DNA from: Acanthacorydalis orientalis
Lineage: Eukaryota > Arthropoda > Insecta > Megaloptera > Corydalidae
Direction: 5' to 3'
Length of the DNA: 64,000 nt
NCBI GenBank assembly: GCA_034766995.1
Contig: CM068320.1
Span: 19,149,812 to 19,213,811, forward strand
This document shows, one piece after another, positions 1 to 11,375 of the stretch (position 1 is its first letter; each line of letters opens with the position of its first letter). Below the pieces are notes generated by a model. That model worked only from the letters and a program-made list of their open reading frames with translations. It was not told where the DNA came from and made no database searches. A program made the position numbers and the translations under genes.

Positions 1-368
1 ATTTCTAATAAAATTGTATAGAGTTAGTCGTATAGATTTTTTTCCTTTATTACTTTTATAAGTTACATAGATATTTTTTTGTTTTTTACATTTAATAAAA
101 TGTGTTGCAAAAAGTAATTTGAAAAATCGAATTATCAAAAATGATAAAATAAAATTACCCAATTGAAAAGTGTCAGTTGATAATAACAATATATCAGTAA
201 TGGAAAAGATTAAAAGGTCAGTTAGCAAATAACTGTCATTTAATTTGAATTATAAGAATATAAATTTTTATAAATTTATACCAGATGAAGGATACAATGT
301 GCAGATGCACATATTGCAACATTTTAAATTATGCACATAGTTAATAGTTCTTTCAATCATTTATATAT

Positions 369-430
<62 letters not shown>

Positions 431-659
431 TTGTGTGTATGTTCAAATGTTGAACTTTTTGAAAAAGTGTGCTTCTTTTATTGACAATAATTATCAGTAT
501 AGCATATATATCGAAATATGTATAATTTATAAATTTATTCGTCATTAATTGTAAATGCTAACTTTTATAAAAATATAATAAACCAAAATGTTTATTGGCA
601 AACGAGATCCGTGTCTGTTCTAGTGTATTGCGAATTAATTGAAAAATATTTTATTCAAA
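1..659. other. AT-rich non-coding with CA/TA/GT microsatellite
   Basis: No gene is seen. A compound microsatellite lies at about 364-440, running from (CA)n through (TA)n to (GT)n. The reading frame across it only encodes repeat peptides. Confidence 0.7.
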
Positions 660-930
660 CAACTTTTTATATACACAACCATTACAGATGCGGCAACGTA
701 GCTTCCCGTTTAATAAGTTCTCGTAGGTGCGTGTTTCGGCCGGCATTTGTTGTTTGTAGCACCTGTCCCTGATGGTCGACACAGCAATCTGTACAAGTTC
801 CGCGCCCGCAGCCGTAACTGCCTCCCGCGGCCGCCGGCGCGCGCCCTCAACCCACAGGTGCACTCAGTCGGTCGAGTCAGTGGCCCCACTTTGCACTGAT
901 TCACGACCGCATTTTTATGCAAGTGTTATC
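660..930. promoter_or_regulatory. CpG-rich island, function unknown
   Basis: This roughly 270-bp block is strikingly GC- and CpG-rich in an otherwise very AT-rich window, with a core at about 798-850 dense in CGCG and GGCC words. It contains two CAGGTG-type E-boxes (CACCTG near 760 and CAGGTG near 856). Overlapping frames of about 60-70 codons are open on both strands, which is expected for any CpG-rich stretch, and none resembles a family I know. It could be a promoter, an untranslated first exon or a regulatory element. I see no convincing TATA/Inr pair or splice donor that would decide among these. Confidence 0.45.
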
Positions 931-1111
931 TATTTTTGTTTTCAATATGTTTTTATGACTGAATAAGAAATTTACCTGTATTTTATTCATACGTTTTACA
1001 AATAACGTAGACTTTTAAATGTAAAAAAAATAAACAAATTGAGCATTGTACCTGATTGTGGTTGATTTTTATTTTGGATATATATACTTTTCAAATTATA
1101 TTCACACATAC

Positions 1112-1196
<85 letters not shown>
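931..1196. repeat. AT-rich spacer and long CATA/(TA)n microsatellite
   Basis: A (CATA)n run merges into about 75 bp of (TA)n at roughly 1103-1196. The right end of this tract abuts the mariner terminal repeat, so the element sits at a TA inside or at the edge of the microsatellite. Confidence 0.8.
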
Positions 1197-1199
<3 letters not shown>

Positions 1200-2467
1200 G
1201 GTTATCGCATAAGTAATTCGGATTTTTAAAATAAGTTTTGAAGCAGTGAAAAAAAATTGACCTTTTAATTTTGATCCATAATATATTTTCCATTATTTAC
1301 AACTTCTTCCCTTTTTAATCCTAAATTTTTCTTGACAATGAAACTTTTTGTTTTATATAAAAGAAAGATTCTAGTTTCTTTCGGCTATTACTCTTTGAAT
1401 TAAGCCGTTTTCAATTGATGTGATTTTGTTTACTTCGGAACAGATGATACTCTGATGATGCTAAGTCAGGAGAATATAGTGGTAACTGATAATTTCTCAT
1501 TCAAATTGCCTCAGTTTTTGGAAGGTTTCGCATGCCGTGTGAGTTCAGGCGTTATCGTGGTGAAAAATCACTCCTTTTCTGTTGGGTACTGCTTGCCGTT
1601 TTTCATCAATGGATTGTTTTATCTGTTCCAGTTGTTCACAATACGATTTCTTTGTGATGGTTCGATTCTCTGGTAATTGCTCGTAATGGAAATTTCCTTC
1701 CATATCTCACCAAACAGACAACATAATCTTTTTTGGATTAAGCCCTCCTTTCGCACTTGAAAACAATGCTTCTTTATTGCCAACCTATTGTTTCTGATGT
1801 TTAATTTTGTTATAAACAATCCATTTTTCATTACCAGTAATAATTCTATTTAAAAACGGATCATTTTGCAATCGGCATTGATGAGAAGTGCAAATGTCCA
1901 TATTTTATTTTAAATTAACGTCCGATAACTCATGCAGAACTCACTGATCGAGGTTAAAAATCTTACCAATCATTTTTAAGTGCCGATGAATAGTTGAATG
2001 CGTTGATTTGAGCTTCTTGGTTAATTGTTACTTGGTTGTTGTTCTTGTACCGTTGAATTATGATTTGTTCCAACAGTGTTCACAGGATCTCATCATTAAA
2101 CTCTTGTGTACGTCCTGATCTTTCCTTATCTTCAAGTCTGTAGTTCTCGGACTGATATCGTTGCCCTTCCATATTTGTCCTTAGCTAAGACTAATAACAT
2201 CTGAACCATAAATTTCCTCCAATTTTTTCATTGCAATTGTAGCGTTGTTGCCATGTCGAAACTCTCAAATTAAAATATGCCTAATATACTCTTTTGACAC
2301 TTTTATGCAAATTTGCTTGATCACTGTTAATCTTCCACGATAAGACTGAAAAAACATAACATAAAGTTAAGTATCATATGCATCTGATACGTTATTGCAA
2401 TAATTACAAATTGTATCATCCATTTTCACCTATATGAAAATCCCGCATTACTTATATGATAACCGAA
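1197..2467 (-). mobile_element. Mariner element A1 (DD34D type), inactivated
   Basis: This Tc1/mariner DNA transposon is bounded by inverted terminal repeats (left CGGTTATCGCATAAGTAAT; right end ATTACTTATATGATAACCG) and flanked by TA. The transposase reads on the minus strand. Recognisable blocks are ITGNEKWIVYN (first catalytic block, Asp replaced by Asn), HHDNARTHTACETF (second Asp kept) and YSPDLASSEYHLF (third Asp replaced by Glu). The frame is broken by many stops and shifts, so no full-length protein (normally about 345 aa) is possible. It is the same family and the same predicted length (1271 bp) as the copy at 15497-16767. Element type is well supported; exact end positions could be off by a few bases because the left side runs into (TA)n. 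Confidence 0.85.
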
Positions 2468-3458
2468 TATATAACTCCCAGAACGCTAAAATACAGAAAT
2501 TGAATCTTAACATTCTGAATACTATGAATTTGAAATGCTTATAAGCAATATTCAAAATGAAGAAATTATCAATAAGTAATTATTGAACATCCCAAGAAGA
2601 TTTTTGATATGGATGGTAGAGTAAAAATTAATTTATGAAAAACAATTCCTTATCCTAATTGATTTATAAAACATGCAATTCTTCCCTATTTACTATATAT
2701 ATTCTTGTTAGAAAATATTTTTTCTGTATCTTCTGTGAAAGAATAATAAATAATTACTTTTCAATATTAAATATTTATTCATACCTTTAATATTTTATGT
2801 ACGAACCAAAAAGATTAGTCCAATTCGTAAATCTGAATATAATAACAACTAAATAAATAAATCTAATGTTTTAACTTTCATCACTTATCTAATGCTTAAT
2901 GTTCATAACATACATAAATGATATGTAAAAACATTAATAAATACAATTTGCATCGCTTATTGTAGCATGAAGAGTTCACTTATAATATTTTTCTTTGAAA
3001 TGATCTTGTTAAATTTGAAAAGAATAGTGAGTTATATTCGATTCAAATAAAACTTTCGTTGGTAAAATATTTAGTGACGTGTTTATTAATTTAAAGATGA
3101 ATAAAATGAGAAAAATATACCCTTTATTTTTATTTGTTGGTATTATTTACAATGTAGATGAAGATTAATTATTTTAAATAAAAATTCTATATCTTATCTT
3201 GGAATTTGATGATATAAATAGAAACGAATTTATCGTATATCAATTCAACCACATCAGATAAGTAGTAAGCATATTTCTGAATAATAAAAAAAAACTAATG
3301 ATATCCTTTTTGACATGTTTCACGATCTTTTCAAATTCCGGTCGTCTGCAAACAGCAATCAAGTCAATGAAAGAGGTGATTTTGCAGGTTGCATTTTAGG
3401 TAGTGAAGCACCGTTACTTTTGTATTGTAGCATTGTGCAGCTTGACTGGGTCATTTAA
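2468..3458. other. AT-rich non-coding stretch
   Basis: Low-complexity AT-rich sequence follows mariner A1. No gene, RNA gene or recognisable transposon is seen. Confidence 0.6.
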
Positions 3459-3662
3459 CCCCCTGTTTTTGATTGCTACAACTGATTCAAAATCAACATC
3501 TAAATTTTGTAAAAAGGAGACAGTGGTATAAATACTCGTATCTTCTATATATTTGTGTCGTTTATTATTTTTGATTTTAGTTTTGTACTTTAACAGATAA
3601 AAATTTAATATACAGCTTACGGTGTCAGATGGCAGTGTAAAAAATTGCACAAAAAATAAGGG
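3459..3662. mobile_element. Possible piggyBac-type MITE
   Basis: A 204-bp segment is flanked by TTAA on both sides (3455-3458 and 3663-3666). It begins CCCCCTGTTTTTG and ends with the inverse of CCCTTATTTTTTG, giving about 13-bp imperfect inverted ends. TTAA duplication plus C-rich ends is the piggyBac signature. A 78-codon minus-strand frame overlaps it, but I recognise nothing in that peptide. TTAA is common in AT-rich DNA, so this call is tentative. Confidence 0.35.
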
Positions 3663-3666
3663 TTAA

Positions 3667-3834
3667 CATACGAGAGTGTGGTTCTAATATGTCAATATTG
3701 GTATGCTGTTTTTTGTAGCTATTCGGCTCTTGAAATCTTTGTATGTAACGGTATTTTTTCTAAATATCTATCTGACTATCTGTTTATTTTTAAAATAAAT
3801 TTAAAAATATATGAATGTTTCTTAGAGGATAAAA

Positions 3835-3880
<46 letters not shown>

Positions 3881-4719
3881 ATGAAAAGTTTCTTAAATTA
3901 ATTTCTATTTATTTTATATTATTTCCACTTGTAAATTTTGAGTGAAATTGTTGCCTTTCACTCTATATTTGACTAAATGAGTGAGAAGAACAGATTCATT
4001 TGCTACACTTTAGTGAAAGTATAAATTTATCTCTATATTTACATTTAAAAAATTAAATATATTGAGTATAAATAGTTTATTTTAGTTAAAATATATCGAG
4101 ACTGTAAATTTGTGAAACAGGACAAGTGTAGTTACATTTGGAAATGGACCAAATATTTATTTTATTTTCAAGCGTTGATAAATTTTATCGATCCATTGTA
4201 CAACATTTGAAAATATCCAAACTCACGATCTGAATTCCATCCTAGTATCATTCTTTATGTCAAAATCTCCAGAATTTTACAAAAACCGAATAAAAAAAAT
4301 GGCTGAACATTGAAATATAGTTATATGAAACGAAGGAAATTATGTATTAAATTTATAATAAAAGAATTATAGTAAAAAGTAGTTTCATTTTACTTATTAT
4401 TACTGGCACCAAATATGGGGTAACCTAATATAATAGTGTATATTTTACTTCATTTTTTTTTTAAGAAAATGAATTCTGAAATTACAGCGGATATCTTTCA
4501 TTCATAAGGGTTTTTTTATGAAAATCTTATTTACAGATTGAAACTTTTGTAAATCATTTTATTATTTCTAACTTTTCCTACTTTCATATCAAAGATCTCA
4601 AATCCAATACTTCTTTTATGTAGTTTAATTTGTTCATTTAATTACATCCTTCTTTGACGACCTGCATATAATTGTAATTAAAATAATTATAATTACAATT
4701 ATTTTAACGATTGATGACC

Positions 4720-4753
<34 letters not shown>

Positions 4754-5727
4754 CACATATATTTTTGAATGTAAATCTAACCAATCTACATGTGTAGATG
4801 TGCATTTTATATTTTCTTAAAGATACATTTTTATTCAGTTAAAATTTAGTGTCCAAACGGATTCTTACTTTAAGTAACCTTAAATATCTTTAGAGTATTA
4901 ACACAAAAAATATATACTTTTGATACGAAAATATGAGTTACATATTTAATTAAAATGAAACATCTTGTTTGGATATTTATTTACAAGTATTTAAATATTT
5001 TTTGCTTGCATTTTTTATTTCTTTATAACGACTGATACAATTTATAAATAAAGCAAGAAATGGTACTTAATTTATAACCTTTTCATCAGATGTATAATTT
5101 TATGTCGCATTTCTCACAATTATAAATTAAAAATATAGACACTTTATACAGTTATTTATTTTTTTTTTCTTTTTAGTGCATGCGTTTATAACACGGAAAC
5201 TGGTGACTCGATACGTTTCCTTGATTCGATATTTTTTTATACTCCAGATATAAGTACATTTTTTTTTTAAAAAAAACAGCTTTTATAGTAATGAATATGT
5301 CAATAAACCAATATTTTTTTTAAAAAAAATCAACTGTTTGGCACCTGCATATAAATTTGGATTTTTAAATTATTCCTCTTCTATAAGAAAGTTGAAAATC
5401 CCTATTCTAGTATATGTAAACATTTAGAGAATGTCGTACAGAATCAAACAAGTGGTTGGTGCTTTTTGATATATCCATTGAACTCTATTTTACTACTCTA
5501 TTTTCAAAGATAATTGATAAACGATGAATGCAATAAATATATATTTATAATTGATGATATATTATTTAGATAATAAACTTTAGTGAAATTAGAAATAATT
5601 TAAGTCAGCTTGACTTGTGAAATAGCTTGACTTTTCCATCAACTTATTTTCTATGTATTCAAAATGAATTTTTTTATATTTAACTACAAATGATTTTTTT
5701 GATCAAAATGGTCAACTATTGATTTTT
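3667..5727. other. AT-rich non-coding stretch with microsatellites
   Basis: (TA)n tracts lie at about 3836-3876 and 4721-4760. A small hairpin (ATAATTGTAATT and its complement) lies at about 4670-4708. T-run/A-run palindromes lie at 5259-5276 and 5314-5329. No gene is seen. Confidence 0.6.
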
Positions 5728-5790
5728 TATGATTGTTTCTTATACGTATTTCAATGTATTTGCAATTATGCTCAGAGCGCTAAGGCATGG
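5728..5790 (+). repeat. Dispersed palindromic-repeat family, copy 1 (half unit)
   Basis: The stretch shares an ordered set of words with 37150-37217 and with both arms of 56610-56735: TTTCTTATACGTATTTC, then a variable spacer, then TCAGAGCGCTAAG. Identity is partial and only the core is recognisable. It is probably a decayed half-copy of a mobile element of unknown class. Confidence 0.5.
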
Positions 5791-6380
5791 AAAAATATTT
5801 TCTGTTCTTTTTATATATTTTAAAGATGATCGATCATTCTATTATGTTAAAGATGGAATCGCTAATCGAATGCACATAAACAATTAAAAATTACCAATCA
5901 TCCATTACTGAATATTTTTAGTAATTATATCTAAACACATTATTAGAATACAAATTGTTCTCTCCAATTTTTTAAAAAATTAATGTCTAATTAATAAAAG
6001 TTAATTGTACATTCAAATTATTGTAAATAAGATCTTTGTAAAACTAGGACCTGTTGTGCAAGTTTTTAATTTATTTTGTATCTTAAAAAAAGTTTGAATT
6101 AAATATTGTTTTTCCAGAAAGCGAACCATGACATTTCTAAATGTCATGGTTTTTATGACATTTTTAAATTTAAATATATAATATTAATAAAAATACATCC
6201 GTCTAATTAAAAAAGAAATACTAATACGATAATTATACTGTGGGCGTCCGGATATGCTGGATCCTTCCTAGATATGCGCCCCTGATTCTGTGTCGTTTAC
6301 ATGAAGTAATGTTGATTTTTTCATGTATTGTTTTTTAAAAATAAAACAATCGGTGTTGTGTCAATCCATAATACCATGTT

Positions 6381-6427
<47 letters not shown>

Positions 6428-6560
6428 TCTTGTAAGAATACATTATTTGAAGCAGCATGTATATTTTGATACAAAAATGAATATGTTTATTAAAGTTGTT
6501 ATAAATTTTGGAATTAGTTTTTTTTACTATAATTCCGTTAGTAAAACAATTTTTATGAAT
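5791..6560. other. Non-coding with perfect hairpin and (TA)n
   Basis: A perfect 12-bp inverted repeat with a 2-nt centre lies at 6125-6150. A GC-richer patch lies at about 6240-6300, and a (TA)n tract at about 6384-6423. Frames crossing the (TA)n encode only repeat peptides. Confidence 0.6.
6125..6150. repeat. Perfect 12-bp inverted repeat
   Basis: ACCATGACATTT is followed by CT and its exact complement AAATGTCATGGT. A third partial copy, ATGACATTTTTAAAT, follows at about 6155. On either strand this forms a short, very tight hairpin, but no terminator-like T-run context makes it a known signal. Confidence 0.8.
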
Positions 6561-6900
6561 ATAATTTCTAATCGTTATCTTGTCTGGCCCGAGAAATATC
6601 CATTCGTAAAACAATCTTTCTCGTCCATAAATATCGGAATCTGTCGTTTTCTGAGGCCTGTAAGTCGACATGGCAGGTGCAGATTTCGTTCTCTAACATT
6701 ACACAAATAATAATCTTGCGATCTCCCTTCCACTTCATGCAGTTTTATCCGATATGTGATGACGACGATGATCATGGTCTCTGTCTCATGACCAACTGGC
6801 TCACATGGCACGCGTTTGGCTCGCGTACCACGTGTGCGCACACCCCATCACGTTTGTTGTGCGATTTCGTATCTTAGCACACGTGTCCGTTAGGGTTGTG
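6561..6900. promoter_or_regulatory. GC-richer island with E-box cluster
   Basis: This unique-looking stretch has much higher complexity than its surroundings. CANNTG E-boxes lie at 6674-6679 (CAGGTG), 6793-6798 (CAACTG), 6802-6807 (CACATG), 6829-6834 (CACGTG) and 6880-6885 (CACGTG). GGCACGCG at 6807-6814 matches the Hairy/E(spl) class-C repressor site. Frames of 60-116 codons overlap it on both strands, but none resembles a known protein. A bHLH-responsive enhancer is a reasonable guess. The distance to the senseless exon (about 45 kb) makes any link speculative. Confidence 0.4.
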
Positions 6901-9110
6901 AATTATAGACTAACTAGAGGTAATACTTGACTTACCCTGTCTTCCACATGGTGCGAATGTGTAACGTATTGTTGTATTTAACCGTCCGCGAACTGTGTCG
7001 ATGTCGAGAGGGCTGTGACCTAAAGTTCTTCTTCTTTTTATACAAATATATAAAATTACAAAAAGTATTTTCCGCACAACCAATATCCTCTGTTCGTTAT
7101 ATTCACTTTATTTGAATTACTATGATTAAGTCTATGACTATTTATTCTTTTAACATTCCTATAATTTTAACAAAAGCTTTTATTTACTTTTTTTTTGTAT
7201 AAAAAATATTATGTTATATATATATATATATATATATAGACTATATTTTAAATATCCAAGTCAGAAATATTGGTTTTTAAATAATAGTTTTAAAATGTCT
7301 CCTGTTTATATTAATCATAAAATATATATCAACAACAGAATATTTTAAAAATGATTTTTACAGTATTCAAGTTTAAATTATTAAATTATAAATATATTAC
7401 TTGTTACAGTATATTAAAACATAAAAGTATTTACCTCGATCAACATTTCTTTAATCAATGTTTATAATAAATAACGCTATTGCTCACTCAAATATATCAT
7501 GGTTTCAATAAGGAAATTGAACTTAATAGATAACAACAAGAAACAAATTACTGATAATTGATAAAAAAAATAACGAATTGAGATTATTTTCAAATTGCTT
7601 TGAAATATAAATTGTATTTGAAAATTAATTTTGTCTACTAATTTGGTATTCTGTTAATTATAAATTATTATGAGATAAATTGCATAATACAATATGACTG
7701 ATCTTTTTTATAACAGAAGAGAATAATTACTGTATAATATTTTTAATATTATATTCTATACTTTACAAAGCTAATGTAAGAAAATAACGGTTTTTTTTTG
7801 TCTACGACATAACATGCTTGGATATAACGTTTATTTTACAACACAACAAATCATTGAAAATCTAACACCTGTACATCTAATTAACATTCTAAATTATTCA
7901 ATCACATTTTCTCGTCGATATAAAACGTATCGTTTTAAAGGTTGTGATTTGTGTGCTCGGTTTAAAGTATTATGAATGTTTCATACCTGTATCATTAGGT
8001 TTATTTTTTTAATATAAATTCTAGTCATATTTTTCTGGCATGTTTTAAAAATATAGAATAATTTCGTAACTAAATTAATATAATATTAGAATCATTTCAT
8101 ATGCATAATCGTTAAAATAATTAGATATTATGAAGTAGATTAGATTTGGCATAATACTGACTTGAGACATCTGTCATGTTTCACTTTTGTATAACAGGCG
8201 ACAATAACAAGACCTTGCCCTTATGGTGAATCAGACAGACACCCAGATTATGATTCTCTTGTTACACCTTTTGGTGTGAGGATTATACTGTTCGTAAAGT
8301 GTTACAAACCATTTAAGGGTCATTATGTACAATTCTTTTGTAAATTTATTTAAGTTATTATTATTACATAAAAGAAACACAGAACTGTTACAGGAAGAAC
8401 GAATTGTTTAACACGCATGATATTGAAAATATTTAGTATACTCTAAAATTGTTGAACAATGTTCACTAAGTTAATCATCCGAAATTACAATAAAAATTCC
8501 AAAACAGAATCGAATATTTGCAACAACAATAATTTCAATTGTAATATAATTATTTGTTTTAAAGTTGTATATTTTTGTAATCACTCCAAATTCTTTGTTT
8601 TCAGCATACATTTTGTTTATTAAAAAAAGGGTAGAAAGGAAAAAATTAAGTCCAATAACTAGAAATATTTGTTCTTCTGTATATCATAATCATGCATGGT
8701 ATAAAAAAAGAGAGTACACAAATATGAAAGATCCTAAAACGGATAAAAGATGATGAAAATATCTTAGAACATTTTTAGACCTTTATCAAACGACAATATT
8801 TTCAATGGATTTCGAAAAAAAATATTTTTAATAAAAAAATCTTCAACGTGTCTTCCATAATAACAACGAGGAGCTACAAGAAATGTGTTAAGTAGAACAA
8901 AATGTTAAATCGTCGAGTATGATTCAACGTATTTGTAAAGTTATACAATCAGCCAAGTAAAAGAAAGATATTTTGATGCGTTATCCTAAAAATATTATTT
9001 TAAAAATGTTACGATACTCCAAAAAAATCAATATTATATCCCTAAAAGTAATACATACTGATTTAAATACAAAAATGTTGATTGAACACAAAAATACAAA
9101 ATAAATATAT
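6901..9110. other. Mostly AT-rich non-coding
   Basis: A (TA)n tract lies at about 7216-7240. A more complex block at about 8155-8330 has a CATCTG E-box and an AAGACCTTGCC nuclear-receptor-like half-site. Nothing in the region resembles a gene. Confidence 0.5.
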
Positions 9111-9440
9111 ATTTTGTTCTTCTTCTTATTATTATTATTAAGCTACGAGCGTTCTACTGCTGCTTTGACTCTCACTAGAGCTTGATGGATGAAGATTACC
9201 AGCTCCGTGCCCATCTCTTGGGTGGTCGTCCATTTTTACAAACGCGGGCAATTCTATCTTATTTACATGGTTCCTGTTTCGAGGTATCTTCAATTTCTAT
9301 GAGCATTCTTCTGTTTTGTGGAAGGTTGAATGTTAACCTTGCCTTTCAACCTTCCTTCTTTATCTGGGCTTAGGGCTAGCAACAATTATATCGAGCTACT
9401 CAATCCATCCGGCACAATTGCTGGCGGAGTTTATTTTTTG
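9111..9440 (-). mobile_element. GC-richer fragment, probable retrotransposon 3' end
   Basis: About 300 bp of composition unlike its surroundings is bounded on the left by an (AAG)/(TAA) simple tail at about 9118-9141 when read on the minus strand. Such tails are typical of I-group non-LTR elements. I could not recognise a protein in it. It might be the 3' UTR of the retrotransposon remnant at 9604-10170, with the (TA)n at 9468-9502 expanded between them, or a separate insertion. Confidence 0.35.
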
Positions 9441-9464
9441 TTAATTTTCTTGAAAACATTAGTG

Positions 9465-9465
<1 letters not shown>

Positions 9466-9502
<37 letters not shown>
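9466..9502. repeat. (TA)n microsatellite
   Basis: About 35 bp of TA dinucleotides are followed immediately by GGTTAGGTTAG. That word equals two units of the insect telomeric TTAGG repeat but is too short to be called telomeric. Confidence 0.8.
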
Positions 9503-9504
<2 letters not shown>

Positions 9505-9603
9505 TTAGGTTAGTTTTAGGTTATGTTTGAGGGGTAGGAAGCTATCTCGCCTCCTGGAACTTAGACTCGAGGTCCATTATGCCTTCCTTCGACTTGATCA
9601 AAA

Positions 9604-10170
9604 CTACTCGGGAAGTCTCGCTTTCTTCCAGAAGCCTATCAGCCTGCCCGAGTTTATAGACCCTAGTTCGTCCAAGGTGAGGAAAAACTCCTCAAACAAT
9701 CGTCGCCTTAAATTAACCCATGCCAGACATTCCGCGAGGAGGTGAATGGGGGTCTCGTTGCCCCCCTCCCCAACACCATCTACACTTCCTATCCGTCCTT
9801 CGGCCTTGTATATGTTCGTGGTAGCTTAATCTCCTGTGTACTGTGACAATTCGCACTAGGAGCCAGGAGAAGGATCTGCCACTTGTATAGATTGTCTTGG
9901 TCCAGTCTTTATTTGGGGCTTGGCCTAAAAGTACCCTGGATTGACGACAACCGTCAATCTTTAGCCACCATTCTAAGTGTTCTGACTCAACCCACTCCCG
10001 AATGGAACCCTTGGCCCAGCATCTCACTAGCCCTACGAAGGGCTCTGGGCCCTCTACTGCGGACCTGGCTCCTAATGAGGCCAGTTTATCCGCTATTTCG
10101 CCCGTATGACCCGGTACCCACAGAAGGTGAAACGTTCTGGAAAGCTAGTCTTCCGAGAGCTATCTTGTAT
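9604..10170 (-). pseudogene. Non-LTR retrotransposon ORF2 C-terminus (RNase H and zinc knuckle)
   Basis: The minus strand encodes the C-terminal end of an RNase-H-bearing non-LTR retrotransposon (I/R1/Jockey-like group). WVPGHTGEIADKLASLG, at about 10119-10069, is the end of the RNase H domain: the conserved His and Asp-containing EIADKLA block are present, but the usual few residues between HTG and EIAD are missing. About 100 codons later comes CRWC, the start of the C-terminal CCHC knuckle. A single-base frameshift in a G-run near 9765 moves the remainder (ETPIHLLAECLAW) into another frame, which runs on to a stop at 9604-9606. The reverse transcriptase and endonuclease are absent. (TA)n tracts border both sides of the fragment. 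Family group is clear, clade is not. Confidence 0.75.
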
Positions 10171-10186
10171 TCCAAAACCAACCTTA

Positions 10187-10221
<35 letters not shown>

Positions 10222-11257
10222 ATAACTTGTTTATCTTACTTATCAACGTTATTATGTATTCAAGTATTCATAGATCCAATAATAACAACCAACCTAACTT
10301 TTAATTACTTGAAATTACCCAGTTAGTGCTATAGTAATATATTTTTGTAATAAAGAATATACATATTTATTTTTTGCAAATATAATATTTTATAACTACA
10401 TAAAAATTATTTGAATAATACTTGACCTGAAAAAATCCGAGTTTAAAAAAATTAGTAGCAACAGTTTTATTTTTTAGTAGAATGTATTGCTATGGGGCTT
10501 AATTTAGTAGCTATGAACTGTCGAAAAAACACGAGATGAATGAAGTACATTATTGATACAAAATTGAATACCTATATGTATAAATATTTCAAAAAAATAT
10601 ATTGTAATTAAGACTGTCCGACATATGAAATCAAGCAAAATAAATTAAAAAAAAAATACTGGAATGATTTGTGAAAGAACAAGTTATTAAGTTTAAATGT
10701 ATTCAATGCAATTATTAAATGTATATGTAAAATGTATGTATATAGTATTTATAAATTGATATGATCTCCAATGTAAGAGTATAATTGATATATAGCATTG
10801 CAAGAATGATTGCAACCATATTTTTAACAGTTACAGGTGTTACAGATAATAAGATTAAATGATAAAGAAGCTTTTAAGCAAATTTTAGTAACCACGTACG
10901 AAAATGAATAACGTATTGAATAATTGTACATTGTAACTCTTTGAATGTGACTCTGAGCCTCTATATAGTAAATATTTGAATCTATATTGGAAAATTCCAT
11001 TAATCTACAATCGTAAGAACCAAAATTCTTTAAGTTTTCTTTAGCAAAATAGTTATTGAAACGAGCATTGTCTGTATATGCATTTTAATTAAACTTTTCA
11101 AATCTATATATCTATAGAACTGAAACTATTTTTTGACTTATCGTAACAACTATTATCTTTTATGCCTTGTTATATCTAATATGTAGAATATCTCAAATAT
11201 TCTGTATCTTACATCATTGATTATCATCAACCATTATAACAATCAAATTATAGTTAC
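10171..11257. other. (TA)n microsatellite and AT-rich non-coding
   Basis: A (GT)n(TA)n tract lies at about 10187-10221, followed by about 1 kb of low-complexity AT-rich sequence. There is a CAGGTG word at about 10836. No gene is seen. Confidence 0.6.
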
Positions 11258-11375
11258 TATTAGGGTGTAACATATGAAATTGCGGAATTTGTAGGTGAGA
11301 ATTAAAACGCAATATTTTGAACAAAACAAAATATATTTAATTAAAATAAGCTCCATCAGCTTCAATTGTCTTTTT

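Noticed and set aside
357..545. Reading frames through TA/GT microsatellites (also around 1102, 3678, 6321, 18728, 29201, 37634, 53232, 57138 and 63756)
   Set aside because: They encode long Tyr-Ile or Cys-Val repeats and only exist because (TA)n and (GT)n contain no stop in that frame.
651..966. Overlapping frames in the CpG island on both strands
   Set aside because: Three overlapping frames are open simultaneously, as expected for CpG-rich DNA. None has a recognisable domain, and no splice or start context supports one.
3414..3650. Minus-strand frame of 78 codons
   Set aside because: It is Lys/Asn-rich, has no recognised family and overlaps a possible MITE; kept only as a comment.
6321..6841. 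Frames of 87-116 codons in and beside the E-box island
   Set aside because: One crosses a (TA)n tract, the others overlap each other on both strands, and none resembles a known protein.
8565..8753. Plus-strand frame of 62 codons
   Set aside because: Short, Lys-rich, with AT-driven composition and no neighbouring signals.
9500..9530. Telomeric (TTAGG)n array
   Set aside because: Only about two units are present and they adjoin a retrotransposon end.
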